Source of the DNA: Bradyrhizobium sp. Rc3b
Lineage (GTDB): Bacteria; Pseudomonadota; Alphaproteobacteria; Rhizobiales; Xanthobacteraceae
Direction: 5' to 3'
Length of the DNA: 64,000 nt
Assembly: GCF_900114915.1 (NCBI RefSeq)
Contig: NZ_FOUS01000013.1
Coordinates: 186,001 to 250,000, forward strand
The notes beneath the pieces were generated by a model. The model was not told where the DNA came from. It did no database searches and saw nothing but the letters and a program-made list of their open reading frames with translations. Shown here piece by piece: positions 17,042-24,955 of this stretch. The position numbers and the translations under genes were made by a program. Within the stretch, counting starts at the first letter, position 1; each line of letters starts with the position of its first letter.

Positions 17042-18460
17042 ATGACGATGGACAAACGCATTATCCCCCTGATCATGTGCGGCGGTGCCGGCACGCGGCT
17101 GTGGCCGGCTTCGCGCGAGGTGCGGCCAAAACAGTTCCTGCCGCTGTTCGGCACGCGCTCGACTTTCCAGGACACGCTGCTGCGCGTCTCCGATCCTTCC
17201 CTGTTCGACCGGCCGATCGTCATCACCAATGCGTCCTATCGCTTCATGGTGCTGGAGCAGCTCGCCGAGATCGGCATCGAGGCCGACGTGATCCTCGAGC
17301 CGATGCGGCGCGATTCAGGACCTGCGATCGCGGCCGGCGCCGTGTTCGCGCAGAACCGCGCCAGTGAAGCCATCGTGCTCGCGCTCGCCGCCGACCACGT
17401 CGTGCAGGACAATGCCGCTTTCGTTGCCGCATGCCGCGAGGGCCGTAACGCCGCGAGCACCGGCCGTATCGTCACCTTCGGCGTCAAGCCGGAGCGGCCC
17501 GCGACCGAATACGGCTATATCAACCCGGGCGAGGTGATCTCCGGCGAGGTGCATGCGGTCGCGCGCTTCGTCGAGAAGCCGGACGCGGTGAAGGCCTCCG
17601 ACTACGTCAATTCGGGCTATCTCTGGAACAGCGGCAACTTCATGTTCCCGGCCAGCGTGCTGCTCGATGAGTATCGCAGGGTCGATGCAGGAAGCGTCGA
17701 AGCCGTCACCAACGCGGTCAACAATGCCGGGCGCGATCTCGGCTTCGTCACGCTGGAGCCCGAGGCGTTCGGCGCGGCCAAGGCGATCTCGATCGACTAT
17801 GCCGTGATGGAGAAGACCTCGCGCGCCGCGGTCGTGCCGGTGTCGTGCGGCTGGTCCGATGTCGGCTCCTGGCACGCGGTGTGGGAGCTCTCCGACAAGG
17901 ATGCGCAGGGCAATGCCTCGCACGGCGCCGCGGTGTTCGAAGACTCCCGCAACTGCAACGTCACCACCGACCAGGCGCTGGTCGCGCTCGAGGGCGTCGA
18001 CGATCTCGTCGTGGTCGCGACCGCGGATGCGGTGCTGGTCTCGCGCCAGAAGGATGCCAATGGCCTGAAGCGTCTCGTCACCAAGTTGAAGGCGGTCGCG
18101 CCGAAGGTCACCGAGGAGCATCTCAAGGTGCATCGGCCCTGGGGCAGCTATCAGTCCGTCGACAATGGCGAGCGCCACCAGGTCAAGCGCATCGTGGTGA
18201 AGCCGGGCGGGCGGCTGTCGCTGCAGAAGCACCATCATCGCGCCGAGCACTGGATCGTGGTCCGCGGCGCCGCCCGCGTCACCGTCAACGAGGTCGTGAA
18301 GACCGTGCACGAGAACGAGTCGATCTACATCCCGATGGGCGCCGTGCACCGGATGGAGAACCCCGGTAAAATCATGCTGGAACTGATCGAGGTCCAGACT
18401 GGAAGCTATCTCGGGGAAGACGACATCATCCGGATTGAAGACGACTATCAAAGGTCGTAA
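17042..18460 (+). CDS. manC: Mannose-1-phosphate guanylyltransferase / mannose-6-phosphate isomerase
   Basis: A 472-residue type II bifunctional enzyme. The N-terminal nucleotidyltransferase has GGAGTRLWPASRE and the PKQFLPL motif; the C-terminal cupin isomerase domain has RPWGSY, the zinc-ligand cluster LQKHHHRAEHW and IPMGAVHRMEN. It makes GDP-mannose, the donor for mannose (for example by the LpcC-like enzyme here) and for GDP-deoxy sugars. AAGG at 17032 lies upstream of the ATG at 17042; the ATG at 17048 is also possible. Confidence 0.93.
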   Translation: MTMDKRIIPLIMCGGAGTRLWPASREVRPKQFLPLFGTRSTFQDTLLRVSDPSLFDRPIVITNASYRFMVLEQLAEIGIEADVILEPMRRDSGPAIAAGAVFAQNRASEAIVLALAADHVVQDNAAFVAACREGRNAASTGRIVTFGVKPERPATEYGYINPGEVISGEVHAVARFVEKPDAVKASDYVNSGYLWNSGNFMFPASVLLDEYRRVDAGSVEAVTNAVNNAGRDLGFVTLEPEAFGAAKAISIDYAVMEKTSRAAVVPVSCGWSDVGSWHAVWELSDKDAQGNASHGAAVFEDSRNCNVTTDQALVALEGVDDLVVVATADAVLVSRQKDANGLKRLVTKLKAVAPKVTEEHLKVHRPWGSYQSVDNGERHQVKRIVVKPGGRLSLQKHHHRAEHWIVVRGAARVTVNEVVKTVHENESIYIPMGAVHRMENPGKIMLELIEVQTGSYLGEDDIIRIEDDYQRS

Positions 18461-18641
18461 CCAGCAAACTCCGAATCACGTGGCCCGGGCCAAAGTCGCG
18501 ATATTTTTCGGCTTAAGGCCCGGGGAACGTGTAACTTTTTGAATCAAATCGTGTCCGGGCCGCCAAGGCGGCATTCGCCACAAATGTGGCGTCCGTGCTA
18601 GAAGCGCGCCGGGGATTTGCGTTGAATCGGGGTTTACTCAG

Positions 18642-19646
18642 ATGAGTTCCAAAGGGTCTGCACCGGCAAAGGCCGGCTTGCGCGTCGGCGTCATTGGCGC
18701 TGGCGTGATGGGGAGCAACCACGCGCGCGTGCTTGCGGGTCTTCCCGGCGTCAGCCTCGTCGGCGTCGTCGATCCTTCGCCGGCACATCGCACACGCGCG
18801 ACGGAACTTGCCAATTGCGCAAGCTTCGAGACGCTCGACCAGCTCTTCGCCGAAGGCGTCGACGCCGTCACCATCGCAGCTCCCACCCATCTGCATCACG
18901 AGGTCGCGCTCGCCTGCATCGCCAGGAACATTCATGTTCTGGTCGAGAAGCCGATCGCATCCACGGTGGAGGAGGGCCGCGAGATCGTCGCTGCCGCGCA
19001 AAAGGCCGGCGTCACGCTGATGGTCGGCCATGTCGAGCGCTTCAATCCGGCGGTTGCCGCCGTCAAGCAGGCGATCGCTGGCGAAGACATTCTTTCCATC
19101 GCGATCACGCGCGTCGGCCCGTTCCCGCCGCGCATGTCCAATGTCGGCGTCGTCATCGACCTCGCCGTGCACGACATCGACCTGATCCGCTGGTTCACCG
19201 AATCCGACATCGTCGAGGTGCAGCCGCAATTGTCGAGCGCGGTCGCCGAGCGCGAGGACATCGCGCTGCTACAGTTCCGCACCGAGAGCGGCGTGCTCGC
19301 CCACATCAACACCAACTGGCTGACGCCGTTCAAGGCGCGCAGCGTCACGGTCGCGACGCGCGGCAAATACGTGATGGGCGATCTGCTCACGCGCCAGGTC
19401 ACCGAGTGCTTCGGCTTCAAGCCGGACGGCAGCTACTCGATGCGGCATCTGCCGGTCGGACATGACGAGCCGCTCCGTGCCGAGCTGATCGCGTTCCTCA
19501 AGGCGGTGCGCAACGGCGAGACGCCGGCGGTCACCGGCGACGAAGGCGTCGCCAGCCTCGAGATCGCGACGCAGTGCCTGGAGACGCCGTCGCGGCCCGC
19601 GGCCAAATCGCCCGCCCTCAAGGGCCCGCGCCGCGTCGCCGGCTGA
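18642..19646 (+). CDS. Gfo/Idh/MocA-family oxidoreductase (nucleotide-sugar dehydrogenase-like)
   Basis: A 334-residue NAD(P)-dependent oxidoreductase: Rossmann motif GVIGAGVMGSNHARVL, the EKPIA motif with the conserved Lys, GHVERFNP, and DLAVHDIDLIRW with the catalytic His. The last two resemble WlbA-type UDP-N-acetyl-glucosaminuronate 3-dehydrogenases. Paired with the following DegT aminotransferase, it suggests oxidation then amination of a UDP-sugar ring carbon for an amino sugar in the O-antigen (inference). Confidence 0.82.
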   Translation: MSSKGSAPAKAGLRVGVIGAGVMGSNHARVLAGLPGVSLVGVVDPSPAHRTRATELANCASFETLDQLFAEGVDAVTIAAPTHLHHEVALACIARNIHVLVEKPIASTVEEGREIVAAAQKAGVTLMVGHVERFNPAVAAVKQAIAGEDILSIAITRVGPFPPRMSNVGVVIDLAVHDIDLIRWFTESDIVEVQPQLSSAVAEREDIALLQFRTESGVLAHINTNWLTPFKARSVTVATRGKYVMGDLLTRQVTECFGFKPDGSYSMRHLPVGHDEPLRAELIAFLKAVRNGETPAVTGDEGVASLEIATQCLETPSRPAAKSPALKGPRRVAG

Positions 19647-19657
19647 ACCCTTCATCC

Positions 19658-20845
19658 ATGTCGACCATTCAAGAAGGCGCCAAGAGCCAGGTCATGAACC
19701 AGCATCTGCGTTCCGAACCCATTCCCTTCATCGACGTCGCCTCGCAGCGCCGCCGGCTCGGCGCTTCGCTGGATGCCGCGGTCAAGCGCGTTCTCGACCA
19801 CTGCCAGTTCGTCAATGGCCCTGAAGTCGCCGAGCTCGAGAAGCAGCTCGCGACTTATAGCGGTGCCAAGCACGTGATCGGCTGCGCCAGCGGCACCGAC
19901 GCACTTCTCATGGTGCTGATGGCAAAGAACGTCGGTCCCGGCGATGCCGTGCTGTGTCCGTCCTTCACCTTCATCGCGACCGCGTCGCCGGCGGCCCGGA
20001 TGGGCGCGACCCCTGTCTACGTCGATGTCGACGAGACGACCTTCAACATGAGCCCGGAGTCGCTCAAGCGCGGCATCGCAACCGCCCGCAAGGCCGGCCT
20101 GAAGCCGGTTGCGGTCATTCCGGTCGATCTGTTCGGCCAGCCCGCCGACCACGATGCCATCGCCGAGATCGCCAGGGCCGAAGGCCTGTTCGTGATCGAC
20201 GACGCCGCGCAAGGGTTTGGTGCGAGCTACAGGGGCCGCAAGCTCGGCACCTTCGGGCTCGCCACCACGACCAGCTTTTTCCCCGCAAAGCCGCTCGGCT
20301 GCTTCGGCGACGGCGGCGCGATCTTCACCGATGACGACGATCTCGCGGCCACCTTGCGCAGCATCCGCGTGCACGGGCAGGGCGTCGACAAGTACGACAA
20401 CGTCCGCCTCGGCCTGACCGGCCGGCTCGACACCATGCAGGCCGCGATCCTCATCGAGAAGCTGAAGATCTTCGACGACGAGATCGCCGCCCGCAACAAG
20501 GTCGCCGAGCGCTACGCGCGGGGCCTGAGCAACGTCGTCACCGTGCCGCGCCTGGCACCCGGCAACACCTCGGTCTGGGCGCAGTACACGATCCGCCTCC
20601 CTGAGGGCACCGACCGCGACGGCTTCGCTGCCGCGCTGAAAGCCCAGGGCGTGCCGACCGCGATCTATTACGGCAAGTCGATGCATCAGCAGACCGCCTA
20701 CAAGCAATATCCGGTCGCCGAGGGCGGCCTGCCCGGTTGCGAGAGCCTGTCGCAGGACGTCATCAGCCTGCCGATGCACGCCTATCTGACCGAAGCCGAT
20801 CAGGAGCGAATCATCGCCGCCGTCCGCGGCGCGATTGCGGGCTGA
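19658..20845 (+). CDS. DegT/DnrJ/EryC1/StrS-family PLP aminotransferase
   Basis: A 395-residue sugar aminotransferase: GCASGTDALLMVLMA, PSFTFIATASPA, the PLP-binding DDAAQGFGASY, the Schiff-base lysine in SFFPAKPLGCFGDGGA, and SVWAQYTIRL. It transfers an amino group from glutamate to a keto-sugar nucleotide. The start at 19658 follows the upstream stop by 11 bases; an ATG at 19694 is an alternative nearer the first conserved motif. The gene ends the polysaccharide block. Confidence 0.88.
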   Translation: MSTIQEGAKSQVMNQHLRSEPIPFIDVASQRRRLGASLDAAVKRVLDHCQFVNGPEVAELEKQLATYSGAKHVIGCASGTDALLMVLMAKNVGPGDAVLCPSFTFIATASPAARMGATPVYVDVDETTFNMSPESLKRGIATARKAGLKPVAVIPVDLFGQPADHDAIAEIARAEGLFVIDDAAQGFGASYRGRKLGTFGLATTTSFFPAKPLGCFGDGGAIFTDDDDLAATLRSIRVHGQGVDKYDNVRLGLTGRLDTMQAAILIEKLKIFDDEIAARNKVAERYARGLSNVVTVPRLAPGNTSVWAQYTIRLPEGTDRDGFAAALKAQGVPTAIYYGKSMHQQTAYKQYPVAEGGLPGCESLSQDVISLPMHAYLTEADQERIIAAVRGAIAG

Positions 20846-20851
20846 TCGCTT

Positions 20852-21004
20852 ACCCTCTCCCCCTGTGGGAGAGGGTGGCTCGCCGCATAGCGGCGAGACG
20901 GGTGAGGGGTCTCTCTCTCCACACGGTATGCGCTGAGAGATACCCCTCACCCGATTGAGTTTGCATCTACCAGCGTCGCTGCCCTCTCCCACAAGGGGAA
21001 AGGG
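20852..21004. repeat. Palindromic intergenic repeat (CCCTCTCC family)
   Basis: An imperfect long palindrome between the aminotransferase and murJ. CCCTCTCCCCCTGTGGGAGAGGG opens it, a GCCGC-ATA-GCGGC hairpin and GACGGGTGAGGGGT follow, and the mirrored ACCCCTCACCCG and CCCTCTCCCACAAGGGG close it. The composition matches mosaic palindromic elements scattered through Bradyrhizobium-type genomes. The transcript would fold strongly. Confidence 0.75.
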
Positions 21005-21101
21005 CACGGCAATGCGCATCGCAGGCCGAGCGCCCGTCTTTTTTGATCACGTCAAACTTCAAAGCCTTATCGTTAGGCTGATTAGTCTCTAAAACAGACG
21101 C

Positions 21102-22628
21102 ATGCTCGGACGCATCTTCACGGTCGGTGGTTACACGCTGCTCTCGCGGCTGACGGGGTTTGCCCGCGACATCATGCTCGCGGCGATCCTCGGCGCCGGC
21201 CCCGTGGCCGACGCCTTTTTCGTCGCCCTCCGGCTGCCCAATCATTTTCGCGCGATCTTCGCCGAGGGCGCCTTCAACGCCGCCTGGGTGCCGGCCTATG
21301 CGCATGTCCATGGCGAAAAGGGCGCGGCGGCGGCGCGCCTGTTCGCCGACCGCATCTTCACGCTGCTGCTGGCCTCGCAGGTGGTGCTGCTGATCGTCGC
21401 CTGGCTGTTCATGCCGCAGGCCATGAGCATCCTGGCGCCGGGCTTTTCTGAGGACGCCGAGCAGCGCAAGCTCGCGATCGAGCTGACCCGGATCACCTTT
21501 CCCTATCTCCTGCTGATCACGCTGGTGACGCTCTACGGCGGCATGCTCAACGTGATGCAGCGCTTTGCCAGCGCCGCGGCCGCCTCGATCTTCCTGAACG
21601 TTTCGATGATGATGACGCTGGCGGTCGCCGTCTGGTTTCCGAGCGCGGGCCACGCCGCGGCCTGGGGCGTCCTGATCTCCGGCTTCCTGCAATATTTCCT
21701 GCTCGCCGGCGATCTCGCTCGCCATGGCGGCCTGCCGCGATTTGCGCCGCTCAAGCTCGACGAGGACGTCCGCGGCTTCTTCAAGGCACTCGGCCCCGCG
21801 ACGCTGGGCTCGATGGGCACGCAGGTGGCGCTGTTCGCCGACACCATCATCGCGACCTTCCTGCCGGCCGGCGCGCTGTCGGCGCTCTATTACGCCGATC
21901 GGCTCAACCAGCTCCCCATTGGCGTCATCGGCATCGCCATCGGCACCGTGCTGCTGCCGGAGATGTCGCGGCGGATCACCGCCAACGACCATGACGGTGC
22001 GATGAAGGCGCAACGCCGCGCTTTCGATTTCACGCTGCTGTTCTCGGTCCCGTTCGTGGCCGCGTTCCTCACCGTGCCCGACGAGATCATGCGCGCGCTG
22101 TTCGCGCGCGGCGCGTTCTCCAAGGCCGACGCGGTCGCCGCCGGCGGCACGCTCGCGGCCTACGCCATCGGCCTGATCCCGTTCGTGCTGATCCGCAGCG
22201 CGGTTGCGACCTTCTATGCGCGCAAGGATACGGCGACGCCGGTGCGGGCGTCGCTGACCGGCATCGCCGTCAACGTCGCGCTGAAGGTTGCTTTGATGGG
22301 ATCGCTGGCCCAGATCGGCCTTGCGCTTGCGACCGCCATCGGCGTCTGGACCAATCTGTTGCTGGTGCTGTTCTTCGCCGTGCGGCGCGGCTTTCTCGTG
22401 CTCGACCGCGCCTGGCTGATGTCGCTGGCCAAATTCCTGCTGACAGGGATCATTCTCGCCGCCGCCTTCTGGCTGATCGCGCACTTCAGCGCTTCAGCTC
22501 TCGCCTCGATGCGCTTCCACGACGAGTTGACGCTGGTCCTACTGGCCGTCGGTGGCACGATCGTCTACGCGCTTGCGATCCTCATCCTGTTCGGCCGCAG
22601 CTGGTTGGTCTCGCTGGTGCGCGGCTAG
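21102..22628 (+). CDS. murJ: Lipid II flippase MurJ (MviN)
   Basis: A 508-residue, about 14-helix membrane protein of the MOP exporter superfamily that moves lipid II across the inner membrane for peptidoglycan synthesis. Family marks: SRLTGFARDIMLA, the AFFVALRLPNHFRAIFAEGAFN block containing the conserved Arg, YYADRLNQLPIGVIGIAIGTVLLP and ARKDTATPV. Its last 282 bases are present a second time, decayed, at 23821-24100. A 10-bp inverted repeat (22625-22655) includes the stop codon. Confidence 0.95.
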   Translation: MLGRIFTVGGYTLLSRLTGFARDIMLAAILGAGPVADAFFVALRLPNHFRAIFAEGAFNAAWVPAYAHVHGEKGAAAARLFADRIFTLLLASQVVLLIVAWLFMPQAMSILAPGFSEDAEQRKLAIELTRITFPYLLLITLVTLYGGMLNVMQRFASAAAASIFLNVSMMMTLAVAVWFPSAGHAAAWGVLISGFLQYFLLAGDLARHGGLPRFAPLKLDEDVRGFFKALGPATLGSMGTQVALFADTIIATFLPAGALSALYYADRLNQLPIGVIGIAIGTVLLPEMSRRITANDHDGAMKAQRRAFDFTLLFSVPFVAAFLTVPDEIMRALFARGAFSKADAVAAGGTLAAYAIGLIPFVLIRSAVATFYARKDTATPVRASLTGIAVNVALKVALMGSLAQIGLALATAIGVWTNLLLVLFFAVRRGFLVLDRAWLMSLAKFLLTGIILAAAFWLIAHFSASALASMRFHDELTLVLLAVGGTIVYALAILILFGRSWLVSLVRG

Positions 22629-22655
22629 GCGTGTGCCGAAAGCCAACACGCCTAG
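22625..22655 (+). terminator. Hairpin at the murJ stop codon
   Basis: CTAGGCGTGT at 22625 pairs with ACACGCCTAG ending at 22655, across an 11-base loop. The left arm includes the murJ TAG. There is no T-run, so intrinsic termination is uncertain. The decayed murJ 3' copy is not followed by this repeat. Confidence 0.4.
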
Positions 22656-22848
22656 CCCGCCGTCACCGCGCCGAAGAATCTCTTTGAACGCGGCCAACGC
22701 CGTGAGCGGATGGACCGTTTGTTGGGCCTCGGATGCTCCAGGGGTCTACAGTGCGTCATGCCCCGCGGGGCGGCCTTCATGCGGTTCGTCAATCGTGATA
22801 CGATATTCAGGTACCGTCCTCAGGTAGCAACGCGATGAGGCAGTGACC

Positions 22849-23304
22849 ATGTCATTTCGCTCTCCCTGGTCCACATCTCGGATCGACCAGTTCGCCACCA
22901 GCAATGCCGACCTGCTGATCCTGATCGGCCGCATCCTGCTTGCATGGGTGTTTGTTGGAAGCGTGTATGGAGCACTTTCCAACTTCAGTGGCTCAGTGGG
23001 CTATTTTCGGTCGCTCAACCTTCCAGTGCCGCAGCTGTTTACGACGACCACCGTCATTCTGGAAATACTAATATCGGTTGGTTTGATACTCGGAATTGGT
23101 ACGCGCTACTGCGCAATTTTGATCTTTCTGTTTGTATTGTCGGCGACTGCAATCGCACATCGTTACTGGGAATATCCCGCCGGTCCGCAACAGATCGGGC
23201 AGTACAATAATTTCCTGAAGAACATCTCGATATCAGGAGGCGCTCTGTTGATCCTGGTCACTGGAGGAGGCCGGTTCTCCCTCGATCGGAGGCTGGCAGG
23301 CTAA
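22849..23304 (+). CDS. DoxX-family membrane protein
   Basis: A 151-residue protein with four hydrophobic helices: LILIGRILLAWVFVGSVYGAL near residues 25-45, a second around TTTVILEILISVGLILGIG, a third around CAILIFLFVLSATAIAHRYW, and a fourth near the C terminus. The GRILLAWVF and E-rich TM2 pattern is that of the DoxX/SURF4-like superfamily, implicated in redox or sulfur stress in some bacteria; no function can be assigned here. GAGG at 22837 supports the ATG at 22849 over the GTG at 22843. The gene is AT-richer than its neighbours and lies between the two murJ 3' ends. Confidence 0.8.
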   Translation: MSFRSPWSTSRIDQFATSNADLLILIGRILLAWVFVGSVYGALSNFSGSVGYFRSLNLPVPQLFTTTTVILEILISVGLILGIGTRYCAILIFLFVLSATAIAHRYWEYPAGPQQIGQYNNFLKNISISGGALLILVTGGGRFSLDRRLAG

Positions 23305-23508
23305 GCAGCGTTGTTCGTTTCAGCCGTTTCCTCAGCCTGATAGCCAATAACTTGCTTCGAGTGAGCATCGTCGGCCCCAGTAGGGTTGCGAGAGGTTGCA
23401 GCCGCACGATGTGCCGCGCTTGGTCCGTTCGTCTTGACGCCATCAACGCGAGGCGCAGCTGTGCCAGCTCGGCAGCTGCCAAGCCGTGCCTTTGCGGCCG
23501 TTACTACG

Positions 23509-23724
23509 TCACTTCGCCTTGTGCCTGAAAGCAACTTCGAGCAGATGGCTGACGAGATTTGAGAGCGGCTTCAGGCGCTCGCTTATTATCCTGAAGGAAA
23601 GCATCAGCCACGTCGCGAGCGCGGCACACCACAACAGGATTTCCAATGTTTCGGGCATGAGGACACCCATCAAAGCAATTACTGGAAATCCAAGCAGTGT
23701 TGCCGATCTGAACCCACCCGACAA
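23509..23724 (-). CDS. Small putative membrane protein (71 aa), unknown
   Basis: The frame encodes two hydrophobic stretches (LLGFPVIALMGVLM and ILLWCAALATWLMLSF) followed by a basic amphipathic tail. The only start in range is a TTG at 23724, preceded at two bases by AGGAGG, a good site at short spacing. An overlapping frame (23504-23785) has an ATG start but no coding character. I do not recognise the family. It lies in the AT-richer insert between the two murJ 3' ends; the 200 bases between it and the DoxX gene show nothing definite. Confidence 0.35.
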   Translation of the reverse strand: MSGGFRSATLLGFPVIALMGVLMPETLEILLWCAALATWLMLSFRIISERLKPLSNLVSHLLEVAFRHKAK

Positions 23725-23820
23725 GTCCTCCTAAAAGTGGCAAGATGCTGAAACACTCGGAAGAACCGTTAGCTCGCCATGACACGCCTAAGCACGGCGT
23801 CTGAGTGTACGCCGGGAAGC

Positions 23821-24100
23821 TGGACCATTCTGCTGCTGGTGCTCTTCTTTGCCGCGCGGCGCGGCTTTCTCGTGCTTGACCGTGCCTAGCTGATGTCGCT
23901 CGCCAAATTCCTGCTGACCGGGATCATCCTCGCCGCATCGTTCTGGCTAATTGCGCGCTTCAGCGGTTCAGCTTTCGCCTCGCTGCATTTCCATGACGAG
24001 TTGACACTCGTCCTGCTCGCCGTTGGCGGCACGATTGTCCATGCTCTCGCGATCTCATCCTGTTGGCCGCAGCTGGCTTGTCTCGCTCGAGCGCGGCTAG
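23821..24100 (+). pseudogene. Decayed duplicate of the murJ 3' end
   Basis: Hand alignment with 22347-22628 gives about 86% identity over 280 bases, ending at the same CGGCTAG stop. The copy has an in-frame TAG replacing a tryptophan codon (23887-23889), two single-base deletions near 24056-24067 and no start, so it is non-coding debris. Differences are largely at third codon positions, so it diverged while under selection, probably as part of another murJ allele, before it decayed. Confidence 0.88.
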
Positions 24101-24147
24101 GCAAGCAGGTGCTCGCCCCCAGGGTGCAACGGACATCGGCACATCTC

Positions 24148-24176
24148 TTGATTTTGCGCGATCGGCGTGCTATACG
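24148..24176 (+). promoter_or_regulatory. Candidate sigma-70 promoter
   Basis: TTGATT at 24148-24153 and TATACG at 24171-24176 are separated by exactly 17 bases. Transcription would begin around 24183, which coincides with an ATG. Confidence 0.45.
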
Positions 24177-24182
24177 CGCTGC

Positions 24183-24260
24183 ATGATTAAATGCTCGCGC
24201 ACCGTCAACCGCAACCACATGACCCGCTTCGGCTGGGCCGTGGAAGGAGTCGTGCGCTAG
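24183..24260 (+). CDS. Candidate 25-residue leaderless microprotein or small RNA
   Basis: A short frame MIKCSRTVNRNHMTRFGWAVEGVVR opens at the predicted transcription start and ends 28 bases before a strong terminator, defining a transcript of about 140 bases. It has no ribosome-binding site, so either it is a leaderless microprotein or the unit is a small RNA and the frame is chance. The peptide is basic and has no recognised family. The DUF1127 gene begins just after the terminator. Confidence 0.3.
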   Translation: MIKCSRTVNRNHMTRFGWAVEGVVR

Positions 24261-24288
24261 CAATTCGACGACGACATCTTTTCCACCA

Positions 24289-24320
24289 GGCCCCGCCGGC
24301 ATCGGACGGGGCCTTTTCTT
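24289..24320 (+). terminator. Intrinsic terminator
   Basis: GGCCCCG (24289) pairs with CGGGGCC (24307-24313), followed by TTTTCTTT. It closes the short transcript starting near 24183 and stands just upstream of the DUF1127 gene. Confidence 0.7.
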
Positions 24321-24359
24321 TGGCCTCGCTCCCTGCCGGCCCAACAGCAGGAGCGTCCG

Positions 24360-24635
24360 ATGCCACCACAACTGACGAACATCTCACCCGAAATTGAGGT
24401 CGATGCCGCAAGGCGCGGCCCCGACCTCTCCATCGTCCTGAGCCTGCTCAGGCGATTTTGGCGGGCGTTTCAGGAGCGGCTCCCGCGCGCACGGGTCACC
24501 TTGCAGGACCTCAGCGACAGGGAGCTGATCGATATCGGTCTGACGCGCGGCGATATCGATTGCATCGCGCCTGAACGCGCCATTGACAGACTGAGAGATA
24601 GCACGAGGACTCTGTGGGGCCGCGGTGGGATGTAA
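24360..24635 (+). CDS. DUF1127 domain-containing protein
   Basis: A 91-residue protein. Its C-terminal half (RARVTLQDLSDRELIDIGLTRGDID) matches the DUF1127/YjiS module, an Arg-rich helix followed by L-SDREL-DIGL-R-DI. Small DUF1127 proteins in alphaproteobacteria bind RNA or influence phosphate and carbon stress responses; longer ones like this have an unassigned N-terminal extension. Cytoplasmic; no operon partner is evident. Confidence 0.75.
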   Translation: MPPQLTNISPEIEVDAARRGPDLSIVLSLLRRFWRAFQERLPRARVTLQDLSDRELIDIGLTRGDIDCIAPERAIDRLRDSTRTLWGRGGM

Positions 24636-24955
24636 ATGATCAACCACGCGACGTGGACACGCGCTTTGCGAACAAGCGGCGGTAAGCACCACTGCTTGTT
24701 TTCAGGCGCGCGTTGCGGTGCAAGTTCGGTAACGATCCTGCCGTCGTGCCGCCTGGCCGGGACCATGTGCGCCGAGGCCGCCCGAGGGACCATCAATCTT
24801 CACACGGAAATGACCGGACTGCGGCCTGCCGGCCCCTCCCCGCTCTGACCGACGAGGTGGTTCTTCGCGGCTCGTGCCCGCCTAAAGCCGTTTGCCTTGC
24901 CGGTTTTTCCACGGCAATATGCCCGGCAAAACAACCATGAGAACGGGAAGATAAA
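24636..24955. other. Intergenic region, no convincing gene
   Basis: 320 bases between the DUF1127 gene and the CoxL-type gene. A 70-codon frame begins directly after the DUF1127 stop, but it lacks a family pattern and good codon bias. The last 60 bases presumably hold the promoter and leader of the CoxL-type gene; no clear -35/-10 pair stands out. Confidence 0.5.

Noticed and set aside
20930..20965. TPP riboswitch-like GCTGAGA ... ACCC ... motif
   Set aside because: The CTGAGA string arises inside the palindromic repeat, the downstream gene is murJ with no link to thiamine, and the rest of the THI-box fold is missing.
23301..23534. 77-codon minus-strand frame after the possible small membrane protein
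   Set aside because: Only TTG-type starts, low-complexity Ala/Thr/Arg composition and no recognisable motif.
24636..24848. 70-codon frame directly after the DUF1127 stop
   Set aside because: No family pattern and ordinary non-coding composition; the apparent coupling to the DUF1127 stop is the only support.
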